From Azolla caroliniana (Eukaryota > Polypodiophyta): a DNA stretch of 64,000 nucleotides. The position numbers and the translations under genes are program-made. Below, piece by piece: positions 1 through 10,406 of this stretch. The notes beneath the pieces were generated by a model. That model was not told the origin of the DNA, made no database searches, and saw only the letters and a list, made by a program, of their open reading frames with translations. The stretch lies in assembly GCA_043228905.1 (NCBI GenBank), contig JBHGNT010000009.1, positions 12,834,001 through 12,898,000 on the forward strand. Reading direction: 5' to 3'. The stretch's first letter is position 1; each line of letters starts with the position of its first letter.

Positions 1-130
1 AAGAGCCCCTACACTAACTCCCAAATATATTCCTCACGGAATATCTTCCCTAACGACCTCCCGGTTTACGCACTCAGCCTAACCGATCGGTCCCAGCCGA
101 TCTGGCCGATGTTGAGCTTGTCTCTCAATA
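1..130 (-). repeat. Partial 3' LTR of copia-1
   Basis: Near-identical to 5232-5386 of the right LTR, ending at ...TCTCAATA where the right copy has ...TCTCAACA. It is bordered by a polypurine tract, seen on the plus strand as CTCCCCCTCGAG. Only its inner end is inside the window. Confidence 0.9.
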
Positions 131-467
131 CTCCCCCTCGAGCTCAACTTGAGGTTCTTCGGGATCTTCACAGCACCGGTTCCTCCTGGCTTCTCGCCTC
201 GCTCGCTCTCCTCGACCTGTTCGACTCCGGGCGCTTCGACCCTTCCGGTCGGCTTGTATGCTCATGCAGCCCTTATAAGCTCTTCCGCTGTTGCGGTGTC
301 GACGCTTCTCCTACTGCCTTTTCTTCCGCTTGGGCCTCGGTTGATTCAGCCTGTCTGAATCAAACATCCGAACCGACTCGGCTACCTCCGATCGGTTTTC
401 GCTCTCGTCCGAGTTGGTTGTCTCCAACTCGTCTTCGGTTTTCTCGCCCTTGATGGCGTCATCTCCC

Positions 468-3400
468 CTATCCGTGGTTGGCTTCGGCGCTCTCCTTCTG
501 TCCTCTTCTGAACTTTTCCGCGGGTCCGCCCTCGGCTTCTTCAGCCGATCCGTCTTCAACCGAGTCAACAAACGAGTCAACCGACTCGGTGTCATGGTCA
601 CTGCTCCTTTCCTGCTGCCTTGCTTGGTCGTTCGGGACTGGGACTGTTCTCCCCCTCAAGTTCGGCACGTCGAGATGACGCAACCCGAGCGCACTTGAGA
701 ATTGCCGCAACTTGTCCAGACCAAGAGGCTTGGTGAAGATGTCGGCAGTCTGTCGATCCGTCGGAACGTACTGAAGTTCGACTTCACCGGAAAGGACACG
801 CTCACGGACGAAATGGTAGTGCACCTCAATGTGCTTGGTCCGTGCGTGGAAGACGGGGTTCTTCACGAGCTGGATGCTGCTGAGGTTGTCGCAGTAGATC
901 GTCGTTGGATCAGACACCTCCTCTTGCAGGTCCTTAAGTAGCCGCTTCAACCATATGGCTTCGCATGTCGCGACAGCCGCTCCTCGGTACTCCGCTTGAG
1001 TGCTCGACAGTGCAACTATCGGCTGCTTCTTACTGCTCCACACGATCGCGGCACTCCCGAGGGAGAACGCGTATCCAGACGTGGATCGGCGATCGGCGGC
1101 GTTGCCAGCCCAATCAACATCGGTGTAGCCGACTAACTACACGGCTGCACCGGTCCGATATAGCAGTACTCAGTCCTTAGTTCCACTTACGTACTGCAGT
1201 ACGTGTTGCGCACACTGAAGGTGCTCCTCGGTAGGTCGTGCCATGAACTGACTGATCACCCCGACCGGATAGCTGAGGTCGGGTCGGGTGATGGTCAAGT
1301 ATATGAGGCTTCCGACAATTTGTCGGAACCTCGTCGGGTCGCATACCTTTCCCGTATTGGGACGAAGCTTGATGGTTCTGTCCAGAGAAGTCGAGACGGT
1401 CTTACAGTCGGCCATCCCGAATTTGAAGAGCATACTCAACACGTAATGACGTTGGCTGATCAATATGCCTTCGGAGGTACAGATCACCTCGATCCCGAGG
1501 AAGTAATGAAGGTCTCCCAGATCCTTCATGTCGAACGATGCCGCAAGCTGGAGCTTCACGCGGTCGATTTCACCGAGGTCGGCGCCGGTGATGACCAAGT
1601 CATTAACATACAGTAAAATACTAACCGGTCCGAGTCGACCTTTCCGGATGAACAGGGAAGAGTCCGATTTTGACGTGACGAAGCCCATCCGACGCAGTTG
1701 TTGCGTGATCTTCGCGTTCCAGGCACACGGGGCTTGCTTTAGTCCGTAAAGAGACTTCTTCAGTCGGCACACTGCCGAGGAGTTCGTTCCGGAGTGAAAT
1801 ACGGGGGGTTGTACCATGTACACCTCAAGGTCACCTTGCAGGAACGCATTCTTTACATCCATCTGATTTAAGTGCCACCCCTTGGCCGCGGCTACTGCGA
1901 GCAAAAAACCAACGGTCGTCATTTTTGCAACCGGCGCAAACGTCTCATCGTAGTCGATGTCGTGTTTCTGCGCATAGCCCTTTGCCAATAGCCGAGCCTT
2001 GTACCGGTTGACCGAGCCATCGGTGTTGTACTTGACCTTGTACACCCATCTACACCTGATCGGCTTCACACCCTTCGGTGCGTCAACCAGGTCCCAGGTC
2101 TCGTTCTCCGCCAATGCGTGCATCTCTTCCTCCATCGCGGCACGCCAATTCGCGTCTTTAGCCGCTTCTGCGTAGCTCTCCGGCTCACGCACATCCGCTA
2201 CACAGGTCATGTACACATAATGATGCGCCATGTACTCGTTGTATCCGAACCGCACAATTGGGTTCTTTTGGCGGGTAGATCGGCGTAGTCTCACATTAGC
2301 CGATGTCGAGGCCTTCTCGGTCGACGCAGTCTTCACCTTTAAAGATCTGTCATCGGTTCCCTCGGAGTCGGATTCGCGTCGGTCTGACTCGTTCCTTTCC
2401 GTGCCGGAATCCGACACCTTCTTCTTCCCTTTCTCTTTGCGCGTAAGCCGTCTCCTCGGCTTCCTGCGCGGGGACTGCACGACCGAGTCTCCACTACTCG
2501 CCGGCTCTTCATCTGACTGGTCGTACCGACTCAGTCATCCAATCGGTCCGCTTAACCGGAGTGAAATCGGACTCTCTTCGCGGGTCTCGATTTCGGGCAC
2601 ATCCGGAGGCATCTCGGCCTCGCTGACCTCATCGTCAAAACTTGGATTGGACTCGGGGTTCGGAGTCGGGGGCTTGTACCAAGATGCGGACTCGTCAACC
2701 ACAACGTCGCGGCTAACACACGCTTGTTTGGTGCGAGGGTTATAGCACTTATAACCCTTTTGCTCGTCCGAGTAACCGACCAAGATGCACTTCTCGGCCT
2801 TTGCATCTAGCTTCCTCCTTTTCTCCTTCGGTACATGCACATACGCAATGCTACCAAACACCCTCAAGTGTCGCAAGTTCGGCTTCGTTCCGAAATGTAG
2901 CTCGTGCGCCGACACTTTGTCTCCAATCCGGTTCTGGATGTATACTGCGGTCCTTACCGCCTCGGCCCAGTAGAACTTGGGTAAGCTCTTCTCCTCCAGC
3001 ATTGCCCGTGCCGCTTCCACAATCGACTGATTCTTCCTCTCGGCCACGCCATTCTGCTTTGGCGTGTATCTACAACTGAATTCGTGCCGAATTCCCATTT
3101 GTTGTAGATAACCGTTGAATTGACCGGAAAAGTACTCTTCCCCGCCATCCGACCGCAGGCACTTGATCTTCCCGTTTCGGCTTCCACGAACCCTTTGAGG
3201 TCTCGGAAACAGTCGAAGAATTCGCTCTTCCTCTCAATGAGGTAGATCCACGTGTGCCGCGTGTGGTCGTCGATGAAGGAGACGAAATATCGGCTCCCGC
3301 CAAGACTAACGTTTTGTGCCGGCTCCCACACATTCGAGTGTATATGGTCGAGCCTGTTCCGGCTCCGGTTTCGCTCGTTGGGGAAAGGAAGTCAGTGTTG

Positions 3401-4915
3401 CTTCCCGAGCTGGCAGGCTTAACAAATTTGTGCCTTTCGGCCACTAAACTTGGGCAATCCGAACATTACCTGTTTCGATTGCAGATCTTGAAGCCGCTGG
3501 TAGTTGACGTGGCCTATCCGCTTGTGCCACAAGTCGATGTCCGACTCGGCTTTTTGTCCCTTTGCGAACATTGCGGTGCCGCCGTCAGTGGAATCGAGGA
3601 TGAACATCCTCCCGTCTCTGCGCCCTTGCGCAATCACACGGCCTTCTTCCTCAATGAAGCACCCGAGGTGTGTAAACCGAACCTCCATCCCTTGGTCGAC
3701 GATCTGTCCGACCGAGACCAAGTTCTTCGTGATTGTCGGAACGTGCAACACGTTCTTGAGTTTCCCTTTCTGCCCTACATGGCTAAGGGGAACTTCTCCG
3801 ACATTCACGATCGGATGCGGAGTGTCGTCTCCTGTTGCGACTACTCCCGGTTGTATCGGTTTTTCAAGGTACGAGAACCACTCCTTATGGCTCGTCATGT
3901 GGTTTGACGCGCCGGAGTCCACGTACCACACCTCGTCCGATCTCGGGGTGCTCTGTTTCATTGAGTTTGCTTCGTGTTTCGTCACGAAGACAGACCCTTC
4001 TCCGGCTCTCCCGGAGTCTTCGGCGTAGTGCGATCGCTGCCGATTTCCCTTATCGGTATGTTTGGAGCCATTCCCGGAACCAGTTCTCTCCGAGTCAGCG
4101 CGCTTCTTCCAGCACTCGCTTTCCCTGTGGCCTTTCTTGCCACAGTACCAGCACTCCGCGATGGACTTCCCTTGCCAGTTCTCATCGCTTCGACTCCCCC
4201 TGTTTCCGGAGGGTCCGGAGTTGCTGTCGGCATCACTTCGGTGCCTTCTTTCTTGATCTCGTCGGCCGCCTCCATTGCGTGCCGACTCGACTCGTCCTCC
4301 ACGTCCACGAAGCCTATCTCCCTTTGTGTACAGCATTCTGTTGTCGGTGTGCGTGCTCGTCGACGCACCCGCGTGGTTCTCCTCTACCAGGAGCATCGAC
4401 TGTAAGTCGAAAAAGGACGGCGTATTCTCCCGGGTACACACAACCGTTCGGAACGCTCCGAACTTCGACGCCAAACCTCCGAGACAGATCTGGACCATCT
4501 CGCTCTCCTCGATGTTTACCTCTATGGAGGCGAGGGAGTTGCAGATATCCTTGATCTTCGAGGTATAGTCCGCCACCGACAAGTCGCGTTGTCGTAGGTT
4601 GCTCAACTCTTGTCGGAGCTGCAGCTTCCTGGCTGTGGTGCTTGCGGCGAAAATCTTCTTCAGATTTTCCCACGCACCCTTCAGCGTCTTTGCATCCCGA
4701 ACATAGCTCAATAGTTGTTCGCCCACACACGACGCGAAGCAGTATAGTACCCTGCTCGCTGATTGCTCCCACGACGGGAAGTCTCTGTGTGCCGCGTCAT
4801 TAGCTCCTTCGACCTAACTCCAGTAGCCATGCCCGAGCAGGTACTGGTGCATCTTGTAGGACCAAGACGCGTAGTTGGCTCTATCGAGCTTCTCTGTTGG
4901 AAGCGAGCTCGCCAT
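468..4915 (-). pseudogene. copia-1 gag-pol polyprotein, broken
   Basis: The ATG at 4915 opens a gag of the PTEKLDR...YKMHQYL type. A TAG at 4814-4816 stops it after about 33 codons. The same frame then continues through the gag helical domain, a CCHC knuckle (CWYCGKKGHRESEC), protease (DSGASNHM) and the pre-integrase LWHKRIGH motif. Further stops occur near 3419 and 3378, and a one-base loss near 3165 shifts the frame inside integrase. The last frame carries the integrase end, a stop at 2535, reverse transcriptase, a stop near 1168 and RNase H. The catalytic YVDD is changed to YVND. The RNase H end ([10 protein letters not shown], then TADIFTKPL) is recognisable, followed by an acidic, Ser-rich tail to 468. 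Not functional. Confidence 0.93.
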
Positions 4916-4987
4916 GCCTCTATCCATCGTTCTTCTTGTTCTTCTTCGTCAAGTTGTGTCGGCTGCAGAGAGGTTCTCAACCCTCGC

Positions 4988-4999
4988 GCTCTGATACCA
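4988..4999 (-). other. Primer-binding site of copia-1
   Basis: On the minus strand the bases read TGGTATCAGAGC, the usual plant copia primer site matching the 3' end of initiator tRNA-Met. It lies directly next to the LTR end at 5000. Confidence 0.93.
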
Positions 5000-5386
5000 T
5001 GTAGAAAGTAATGTGCGGAAGCAGGTATGAAGACAGAACAGAGGAAGGAAACACAGATTTAATGGAGAGCTTGGGCTTACGCAGTATACGCGGGAGAGAT
5101 AAAGAGAGAGATCAAAAACTATATTTCACAATAATACTCAATCTCTGTTTACATAAGATGTGCTCAGTGAGCACTTTTATACAAGTCCTAGAAGGACTGA
5201 CCGAAGTACTAACAATACTTCAATGCTCATCAAGAGCCCCTACACTAACTCCCAAATATATTTCTCACGGAATATCTTCCCTAACGACCTCCCGGTTTAC
5301 GCACTCGGCCTAACCGATCGGTCCCAGCCGATCCGGTCCTCGGCTTCTTCAGCCGATTTGGCCGATGTTGAGCTTGTCTCTCAACA
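5000..5386 (-). repeat. 5' LTR of copia-1
   Basis: A 387-base LTR with TG...CA ends (TGTAGAAAG to CTCTCAACA on the plus strand). Its inner boundary is fixed by the adjacent primer site and its outer one by the matching copy at 1-130. A diverged relative occurs as a solo LTR at 17594-17919, sharing the GAGCACTTTTATACAAGTCC block. Confidence 0.93.
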
Positions 5387-5507
5387 TAGTACACAACCTA
5401 CACATGCAGAGGCTCGAAAAAGGCGCCAAGATGCAGAGAGAAAAAACCCCACGCATTGAGACCTTCTCCTATCGTGAACCAAGGAGAACAGACGCAGAGC
5501 GACGCGT

Positions 5508-6271
5508 TGTCGCGTTGTTACGCGCGTGCGTGGAGAAAGGCGGGACCACGGGGGTCTTGGACTAGGGAGTGACGGAGTGTAGGAAGTCGTACTTCACCGT
5601 TTCCGGGGCATCCCAGAAGCACACCGGAAGCAACCGAAGGGAGAGAGAGAAATAGAGGGAGTGTGCGTTTGACACCGACACACGCGCACACACAGGCCGA
5701 CCCGACTCACGCCCTTATGTACAGGAAACGCAGGAAAGGGGAAGCAGCCGACACCAACAGAGACACCAATATACATAGACAGACGCAAATGTATATATAT
5801 AAAAGGAGGAATACATTCCCGGCTTCGAGCCGGACCAAGGTAGGTTACAGTAGTCGTTGGCTGCCAAGCCGCAGGTCAGGAGCTCACAGGCTTGTCGCGC
5901 CGAGCGGGGTCTTGCACAGGAGACGAGCTGAAGCAAACCCTAAGCAAACAGAAGGGGGAGAAGAAGAAGAAGAAGAAGAAGAAGAAGAAGAACTAACCCT
6001 AAATCTAACGATATACCCTCTAACGCAAAATGGGCAACCCTTTCATAAAGACCGCTCCTTTCCTTTAATAGAACAAGGAGAGGGATGCGTTATAATGTGG
6101 GATAAATCCCGCCTTACATGGGATCGTCTGTCCCGACTTGACTACTCTTCGGCGCCATAAAGGCACACTCGTTATTCACACTAAATGTACAAGGGTGCGC
6201 ACACATGCTGCACCCCGCCGATGTAGCCAATGTTTCCCTGTTTCCGCCTCTGGCCGAAATTCTTCACGACA
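5508..6271 (-). repeat. 3' LTR of N1
   Basis: 764 bases, direct repeat of 9544-10300 with scattered substitutions and small indels, including a longer GAA run near 5960-5990. The TATA word of the right copy is altered here (TATTAAAGG on the minus strand, near 6060-6070). Confidence 0.92.
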
Positions 6272-6972
6272 TTCGCCCCCACCTAACCACACATCCACCG
6301 GTATGTGCCAAAACATAGGGGAGAGAACACGAGATTTTCGGCCACGACGACCGGCCGAGTCCTTAGCGCCCTCGTGGGCCCGCCCGGTTTTGTCCTCCAC
6401 TTCGAGCAAGACCACCCCCCCGTCCACACAAACTGTCGCCGCCTTCCGGTCCACCATCCTCGCCGAATGGTCTCGAACCGTCAGCGCCATCCGATCCGCC
6501 ACACTCGACGATGTTCGCCGAGTCATTGCCTCCACCCGATCCGCGACGTCCACCGTGGGTCCTTGAACCACCGACTACATCCGACCCGCTGTATCCGATG
6601 CCCGTGCTTTCCTCCCCGTTCGGTCCTCCCGAACGTCGTCGCTGACCCGGTTGCTCTTCCTTTGTCCGGCTCGTATATCCTCCGGATGAGCTCCCGGTCG
6701 CATGCCGGATTCCGCCCTTTGCGTGCCGCACACCTCGGCGTGCCGATTCTCTTCACTCCCCGCTTGCCTTCCGTAGGCTTTCCCCGTTGTTCACCGTGCT
6801 CTCTCGCGGTAGAGCGTACTGTCATCCCGACCTCCGTGTCGGTGTCCCTCGAGGCTCTCGTTACCGCTTCGCCTCAACTTGCGCCCTCTTGGCCCGCTTG
6901 GCCTTGCATGCCCTCCGGGAAGCCGCGCTTCCTCTTCCCGGCGCGTAGCCCGTTGCTCTCTGCGCACCTTCT

Positions 6973-9252
6973 TCATTTCTCAAGACACGACTCTCCGCTC
7001 ATGCCGATCGCGCTCGGCCCATGTCGTCGGTCTTGGTGTTTCGCCGCGCCATCCTTCGTCCCACAGTTGCCTCTCGAAGGCTTGACCTGACCGTCATCGT
7101 CGGTCAATCGTTGTCGCCCATGCGCCGTATGCATGATTGTGTCTTGGCCCTCCACCGGCCGTAATGCATGCGTCTCATGTCGCGCTTCCGCCGTAGACCC
7201 GACCTCCGCGTTGGTCTCCAACTCCTCGCCACCACCCACCGTTTCTTCGTTCTCCTTTCTATCCACGACCGCCGATGCCTCACGGGTAGGTGTGGAGGGT
7301 TCCTCCCACTCTCGGTCCACCACGGAGTCCTCGCCTCTCAAAGGCTCAATGGGTCCACCGTTTCCGGTCACTCGTTGACGCTCTCTCAGATGCATGCTCG
7401 TTCTTGGGCCCTTCACCGACCGTAATGCATGCTTCGTGTTACGCCCTTCATCCGTCGTAGACCCGACCTCCGCGTCGGCCACTTCTTCCTTTGTCACCGT
7501 AGCCCGTTCCGCCCCGGGCTCGCCATCTTGGACCCGCTCGTCCATCATCTCATACCGGATACCCGCTCCAATAACTTTGTCCGCTTCGGCCTCCGACTCC
7601 TCGCCGCCACCTGCCGTCTCTCCGGTCTCACGTTGATCTGCAACCGCCGAAGTCTCTAGAATGGGTGTGGAAGGTCCCTCTCGCTCTCGGTCTTCTAGCA
7701 AGCCGTGATCACCATGCCCACTAGGCCTCCTATCCTCACGGCCACCGCCCATCTCTCCGGTCTTATGTCCGCGCTCGGGCGCAACCGCCGAAGTCTCCGG
7801 CCCCGGTGTCGAGGGATCTCGCCTCCATCTACTACAAACCTCCTCTTCGTCATTTCGGTTGCCCGCCTTGCCGCCGCCACCGTCCGTCTCTCTAGGTCTC
7901 ACACCGGTTCTCGGGCCGGTTGCCGGAGTTTCTAGGACTGGTGTGTGGAAGGTCGTGGCACCGCCGCTCGTCTCCTCTTCTTCCTCGATTTCGCAAGCCT
8001 CGAGTATGCTCGCGAAATCCTCGTAGAACGTTTCAGGCAACCGCGTCCCGAAACTTTTGCCCACTCTCGAAGTGGCGTCCATTGCTCTGTAGATATCGGC
8101 CTCATCCATGGCCGTCCTCTTTCCACAAGTCGAGAGGGTCGCTAGCTTCGCACCCTCTCCCATATCGTCGTCGTGGTCGCCCGCCTTGCCGCCGCCACCG
8201 TTCGTTACCCTAGGTCTCACATGGGCACTCAGGCCGGCCGTCGGGGTCTCTTGAACCGGTGCGTGTAAGGTAGCAACGCCGCCACTCGTCAATGCTATGC
8301 CCGTAGCCACCTCCATTCGGACATCGTCGTCCGTGGCTACCCCGCCTCCGTATATGCAAGCCTCAATTATTCTTGCCGCCTCCTCTTCCACGGTCTCCTT
8401 ACCGTTGTCTCGGTTGCCCACCTTGCCGCCGCCACCGCTCGTCGCTCTAGGTCTCACGCCGGCAATCGGGCCGACCGCCGGTGCCTCTAGGGCCGGTGTG
8501 TGTAAGGTCATGGCACCGCCGCTTGTCTCCTCCTCACTCGGTGTTTCGGGCCGCCATGTCCCGAATCCGTAGTTACTGGCCTCCATGGCCGTCCATTCGC
8601 CGCAAGACGAGAGGGTCGCTCTTTCCGCACCCTCTCCCATGTCACCATCGTGGTCGCCCGTCTTGCCGCCGCCACCGCCCGTCACTCTAGGTCTCACACC
8701 GGCTCTCGGGCCGGTTGCCGGAGTCTCTAGGCCCGGTGTGCGTAAGGTCCTGGCACCACCGCCCGTCTTGTCCCTGCTCGATGTTCCGGGCCTCCATGCC
8801 CGAACTCCCTCATGTCCGCTCGAACCGGCGATCGCCGCCTCACCGTCCCCAACCTCGTCCTCGGTCGATCTTTCTCCGCATGTCGAGAGGGTGGCTCGCT
8901 CCGCACCCTCTCCCGTGGTACCGATGTACCATCCTCTTTCGTCCTCCTCATCCTCCGATCCGCTCAGGCCCGACTCCGCAATAAGCCCTTCTTCGACTTC
9001 GATTTGTGCCTCTACGATCTCGTACGCTTCCCGCACCAAGGCTTCGATGTCGAGCTCCTCCGAACCGATTTGCGTTGAGCTCTCTTCCGGCGATAGTGCG
9101 TAGTCGGTCGCCGCTCGCGGGCCGCGTTGTGGCCGACCGACTCTCATCGCATTGTATGCACGCCCATTCCACCTCGTTCCAATCTTCGGTGAGGCCGTAC
9201 GCACCTTCATCGTCTTCGAGGTAAGGAAAACTGGCCATTCTCCCCCTTTCAT
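6973..9252 (-). CDS. Acidic tandem-repeat protein ORF of N1
   Basis: An open frame of 759 codons from the ATG at 9252, overlapping the gag frame. It is rich in Glu, Gly, Thr and Pro with very few hydrophobic residues, so it is probably disordered. Four copies of a module of the type ETPATGPRAGVRPRVTGGGG recur, often followed by GDHDxDMGEG and ATLSTCGE, then shorter units of the type PSTPxxETSAV. No known catalytic motif is visible. The absence of stops over 2.3 kb in an otherwise decayed neighbourhood suggests past selection or recent origin, though GC-rich tandem repeats also keep frames open. It may be reached by a +1 shift from the upstream gag frame, or the two may once have been one frame. 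Confidence 0.55.
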   Translation of the reverse strand: MKGGEWPVFLTSKTMKVRTASPKIGTRWNGRAYNAMRVGRPQRGPRAATDYALSPEESSTQIGSEELDIEALVREAYEIVEAQIEVEEGLIAESGLSGSEDEEDERGWYIGTTGEGAERATLSTCGERSTEDEVGDGEAAIAGSSGHEGVRAWRPGTSSRDKTGGGARTLRTPGLETPATGPRAGVRPRVTGGGGGKTGDHDGDMGEGAERATLSSCGEWTAMEASNYGFGTWRPETPSEEETSGGAMTLHTPALEAPAVGPIAGVRPRATSGGGGKVGNRDNGKETVEEEAARIIEACIYGGGVATDDDVRMEVATGIALTSGGVATLHAPVQETPTAGLSAHVRPRVTNGGGGKAGDHDDDMGEGAKLATLSTCGKRTAMDEADIYRAMDATSRVGKSFGTRLPETFYEDFASILEACEIEEEEETSGGATTFHTPVLETPATGPRTGVRPRETDGGGGKAGNRNDEEEVCSRWRRDPSTPGPETSAVAPERGHKTGEMGGGREDRRPSGHGDHGLLEDREREGPSTPILETSAVADQRETGETAGGGEESEAEADKVIGAGIRYEMMDERVQDGEPGAERATVTKEEVADAEVGSTTDEGRNTKHALRSVKGPRTSMHLRERQRVTGNGGPIEPLRGEDSVVDREWEEPSTPTREASAVVDRKENEETVGGGEELETNAEVGSTAEARHETHALRPVEGQDTIMHTAHGRQRLTDDDGQVKPSRGNCGTKDGAAKHQDRRHGPSAIGMSGESCLEK

Positions 9253-9499
9253 TGACCGACTTCAAGAATACTGGGACCTTGTCCGCCCCCACCGATTCTT
9301 GATCCCGGACCAAAAGTTGGGAAAACCGGAGATCGAACTCCCGGAATGCCTTCATCGCGCTTCGAGGAGCCTTTGTCGACGACACCCATAGATCGAACTC
9401 GCATCGATCGTACTTGTACGCCTCTTCTCGTCTTTCTCTCCTTCTTGCGTAATCCCTTGCCATTCTCGTAATTACTTTCGCGATGTCTCCGTCTTCCAT
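8948..9499 (-). CDS. gag-like N-terminal region of N1
   Basis: The ATG at 9499 lies 23 bases from the primer site. The product begins MEDGDIAKVITRMARDY and contains the block FREFDLRFSQLLVRDQE, then KVPVFLKSV and GLTEDWNEVE. The same pattern occurs in element G (HEFEKRFARFSVLDQ, KVLLFIKSV, NGLTTD), which marks it as a retrotransposon gag matrix/capsid-type segment. The homologous part ends near 9150, after which the reading probably continues in the +1 frame of the 6973-9252 ORF. No zinc knuckle is seen. Confidence 0.6.
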   Translation of the reverse strand: MEDGDIAKVITRMARDYARRRERREEAYKYDRCEFDLWVSSTKAPRSAMKAFREFDLRFSQLLVRDQESVGADKVPVFLKSVNERGRMASFPYLEDDEGAYGLTEDWNEVEWACIQCDESRSATTRPASGDRLRTIAGRELNANRFGGARHRSLGAGSVRDRRGTNRSRRRAYCGVGPERIGG

Positions 9500-9521
9500 C
9501 TCCTTCCTCCCTTGCCGCCTC

Positions 9522-9539
9522 TTCACGTCGGGTTCACCA
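9522..9539 (-). other. Primer-binding site of N1
   Basis: On the minus strand it reads TGGTGAACCCGACGTGAA, four bases inside the right LTR. Element G has TGGTGAACCCAACATGAA at the same place, differing at two CpG-type positions. The priming tRNA was not identified. Confidence 0.7.
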
Positions 9540-9543
9540 AATA

Positions 9544-10300
9544 TGTCGCGTTGTTACGCGCGTGCGTGGAGAAAGGCGGGACCACGGGGGTCTTGGACTA
9601 GGGAGTGACGGAGTGTAGGAAGTCATACTTCACCGTTTCCGGGGCATCCCAGAAGCACACCGGCAGCAACCGAAGGGAGAGAGAGAAAGAGAGGGAGCGC
9701 GCGTTTGACACCGACTCACGCACACACACACACACACACAGGCCGACCCGACTCACGCCCTTATGTACAGGAAACGCAGGAAAGGGGAAGCAGCCGACAC
9801 CAACAGAGACACCAATATACATAGACAGACGCAAATGTATATATATAAAAGGAGGAATACATTCCCGGCTTCGAGCCGGACCAAGGTAGGTTACAGTAGT
9901 CGTCGGCTACCAAGCCGCAGGTCGGGAGCTCACGGGCTTGTCGCGCCGAGCGGGGCCTTGCACAGGAGACGAGCTGAAGCAAACCCTAAGCAAACATGAA
10001 GGGGGAGAAGAAGAAGAAGAACTAACCCTAAATCTAATGGTATACCCTCTAACGCAAAATGGGCAACCCTTTCACAAAGGCCGCTCCCTTCCTTTTATAG
10101 AACAAGGAGAGGGATGCGTTATAATGTGGGATAAATCCCGACTTACATGGGATCATCTGTCCTGACTTGACTACTATTCGGCGCCATAAAGGCGCCCTCG
10201 TTATTCACACTAAATGTACAAGGGTGAGCACACATGCTGCACCCCGCCGATGTAGCCAATGTTTCCTGGTTTCCGCCTCTGGCCGAAATTCTTCACGACA
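9544..10300 (-). repeat. 5' LTR of N1
   Basis: 757 bases with TGTCGCG...CACGACA ends on the plus strand. It carries a CA microsatellite and a TATA run (9838-9848) in addition to the minus-strand promoter word at 10091. Confidence 0.92.
10091..10100 (-). promoter_or_regulatory. TATA box of N1 LTR promoter
   Basis: CTATAAAAGG on the minus strand, about 200 bases into the 5' LTR, an appropriate U3/R position. Confidence 0.6.
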
Positions 10301-10406
10301 GCGTGAAGATAAATCGTAGAGAGCTCGCACACAGAGAACCCCCTCCCTCAAAACTTTCTCTCTCACATTCTCCCCACCATCAAACCTCTCCGACCTCGAC
10401 GCAGAG

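Larger units (their letters stand above)
1..5386 (-). mobile_element. Degenerate Ty1/copia retrotransposon (copia-1), 3' LTR truncated by window edge
   Basis: Read on the minus strand the order is 5' LTR (5000-5386), a primer site complementary to initiator tRNA-Met (4988-4999), gag, protease, integrase, reverse transcriptase, RNase H, a purine-rich tract just right of 130, and the start of the 3' LTR. Integrase before reverse transcriptase identifies copia. The left 130 bases match the end of the right LTR except for a roughly 26-base deletion between two CCGAT words and a few substitutions. The element sits inside Tat-like copy A, whose sequence begins at 5387. The target duplication cannot be checked because the left flank is outside the window. 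Confidence 0.95.
5508..10300 (-). mobile_element. Non-autonomous gag-only LTR retrotransposon N1
   Basis: Two direct repeats with TG...CA ends (5508-6271 and 9544-10300) bound a 3.3-kb interior. Minus orientation is shown by a primer-like site (9522-9539), a TATAAAAGG promoter (10091-10100) and a G-rich tract beside the left LTR (GTGGGGGCGAA on the minus strand). The target duplication is 4 bp, GCGT at 5504-5507 and at 10301-10304. The interior encodes a gag-like domain and a long acidic repeat protein but no protease, reverse transcriptase or integrase, so mobilisation must depend on a partner. Element G (30405 onward) shares the LTR start, primer site and gag type and is the best partner candidate in the window. 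Confidence 0.88.

Noticed and set aside
3835-4554. 239-codon plus-strand frame opposite copia-1 gag
   Set aside because: Shadow of the minus-strand gag/protease region. No motif in this frame.
6305-9103. Several plus-strand open frames across N1
   Set aside because: They mirror the GC-rich minus-strand repeat ORF. Primer site, TATA and purine tract all place the sense strand on minus.
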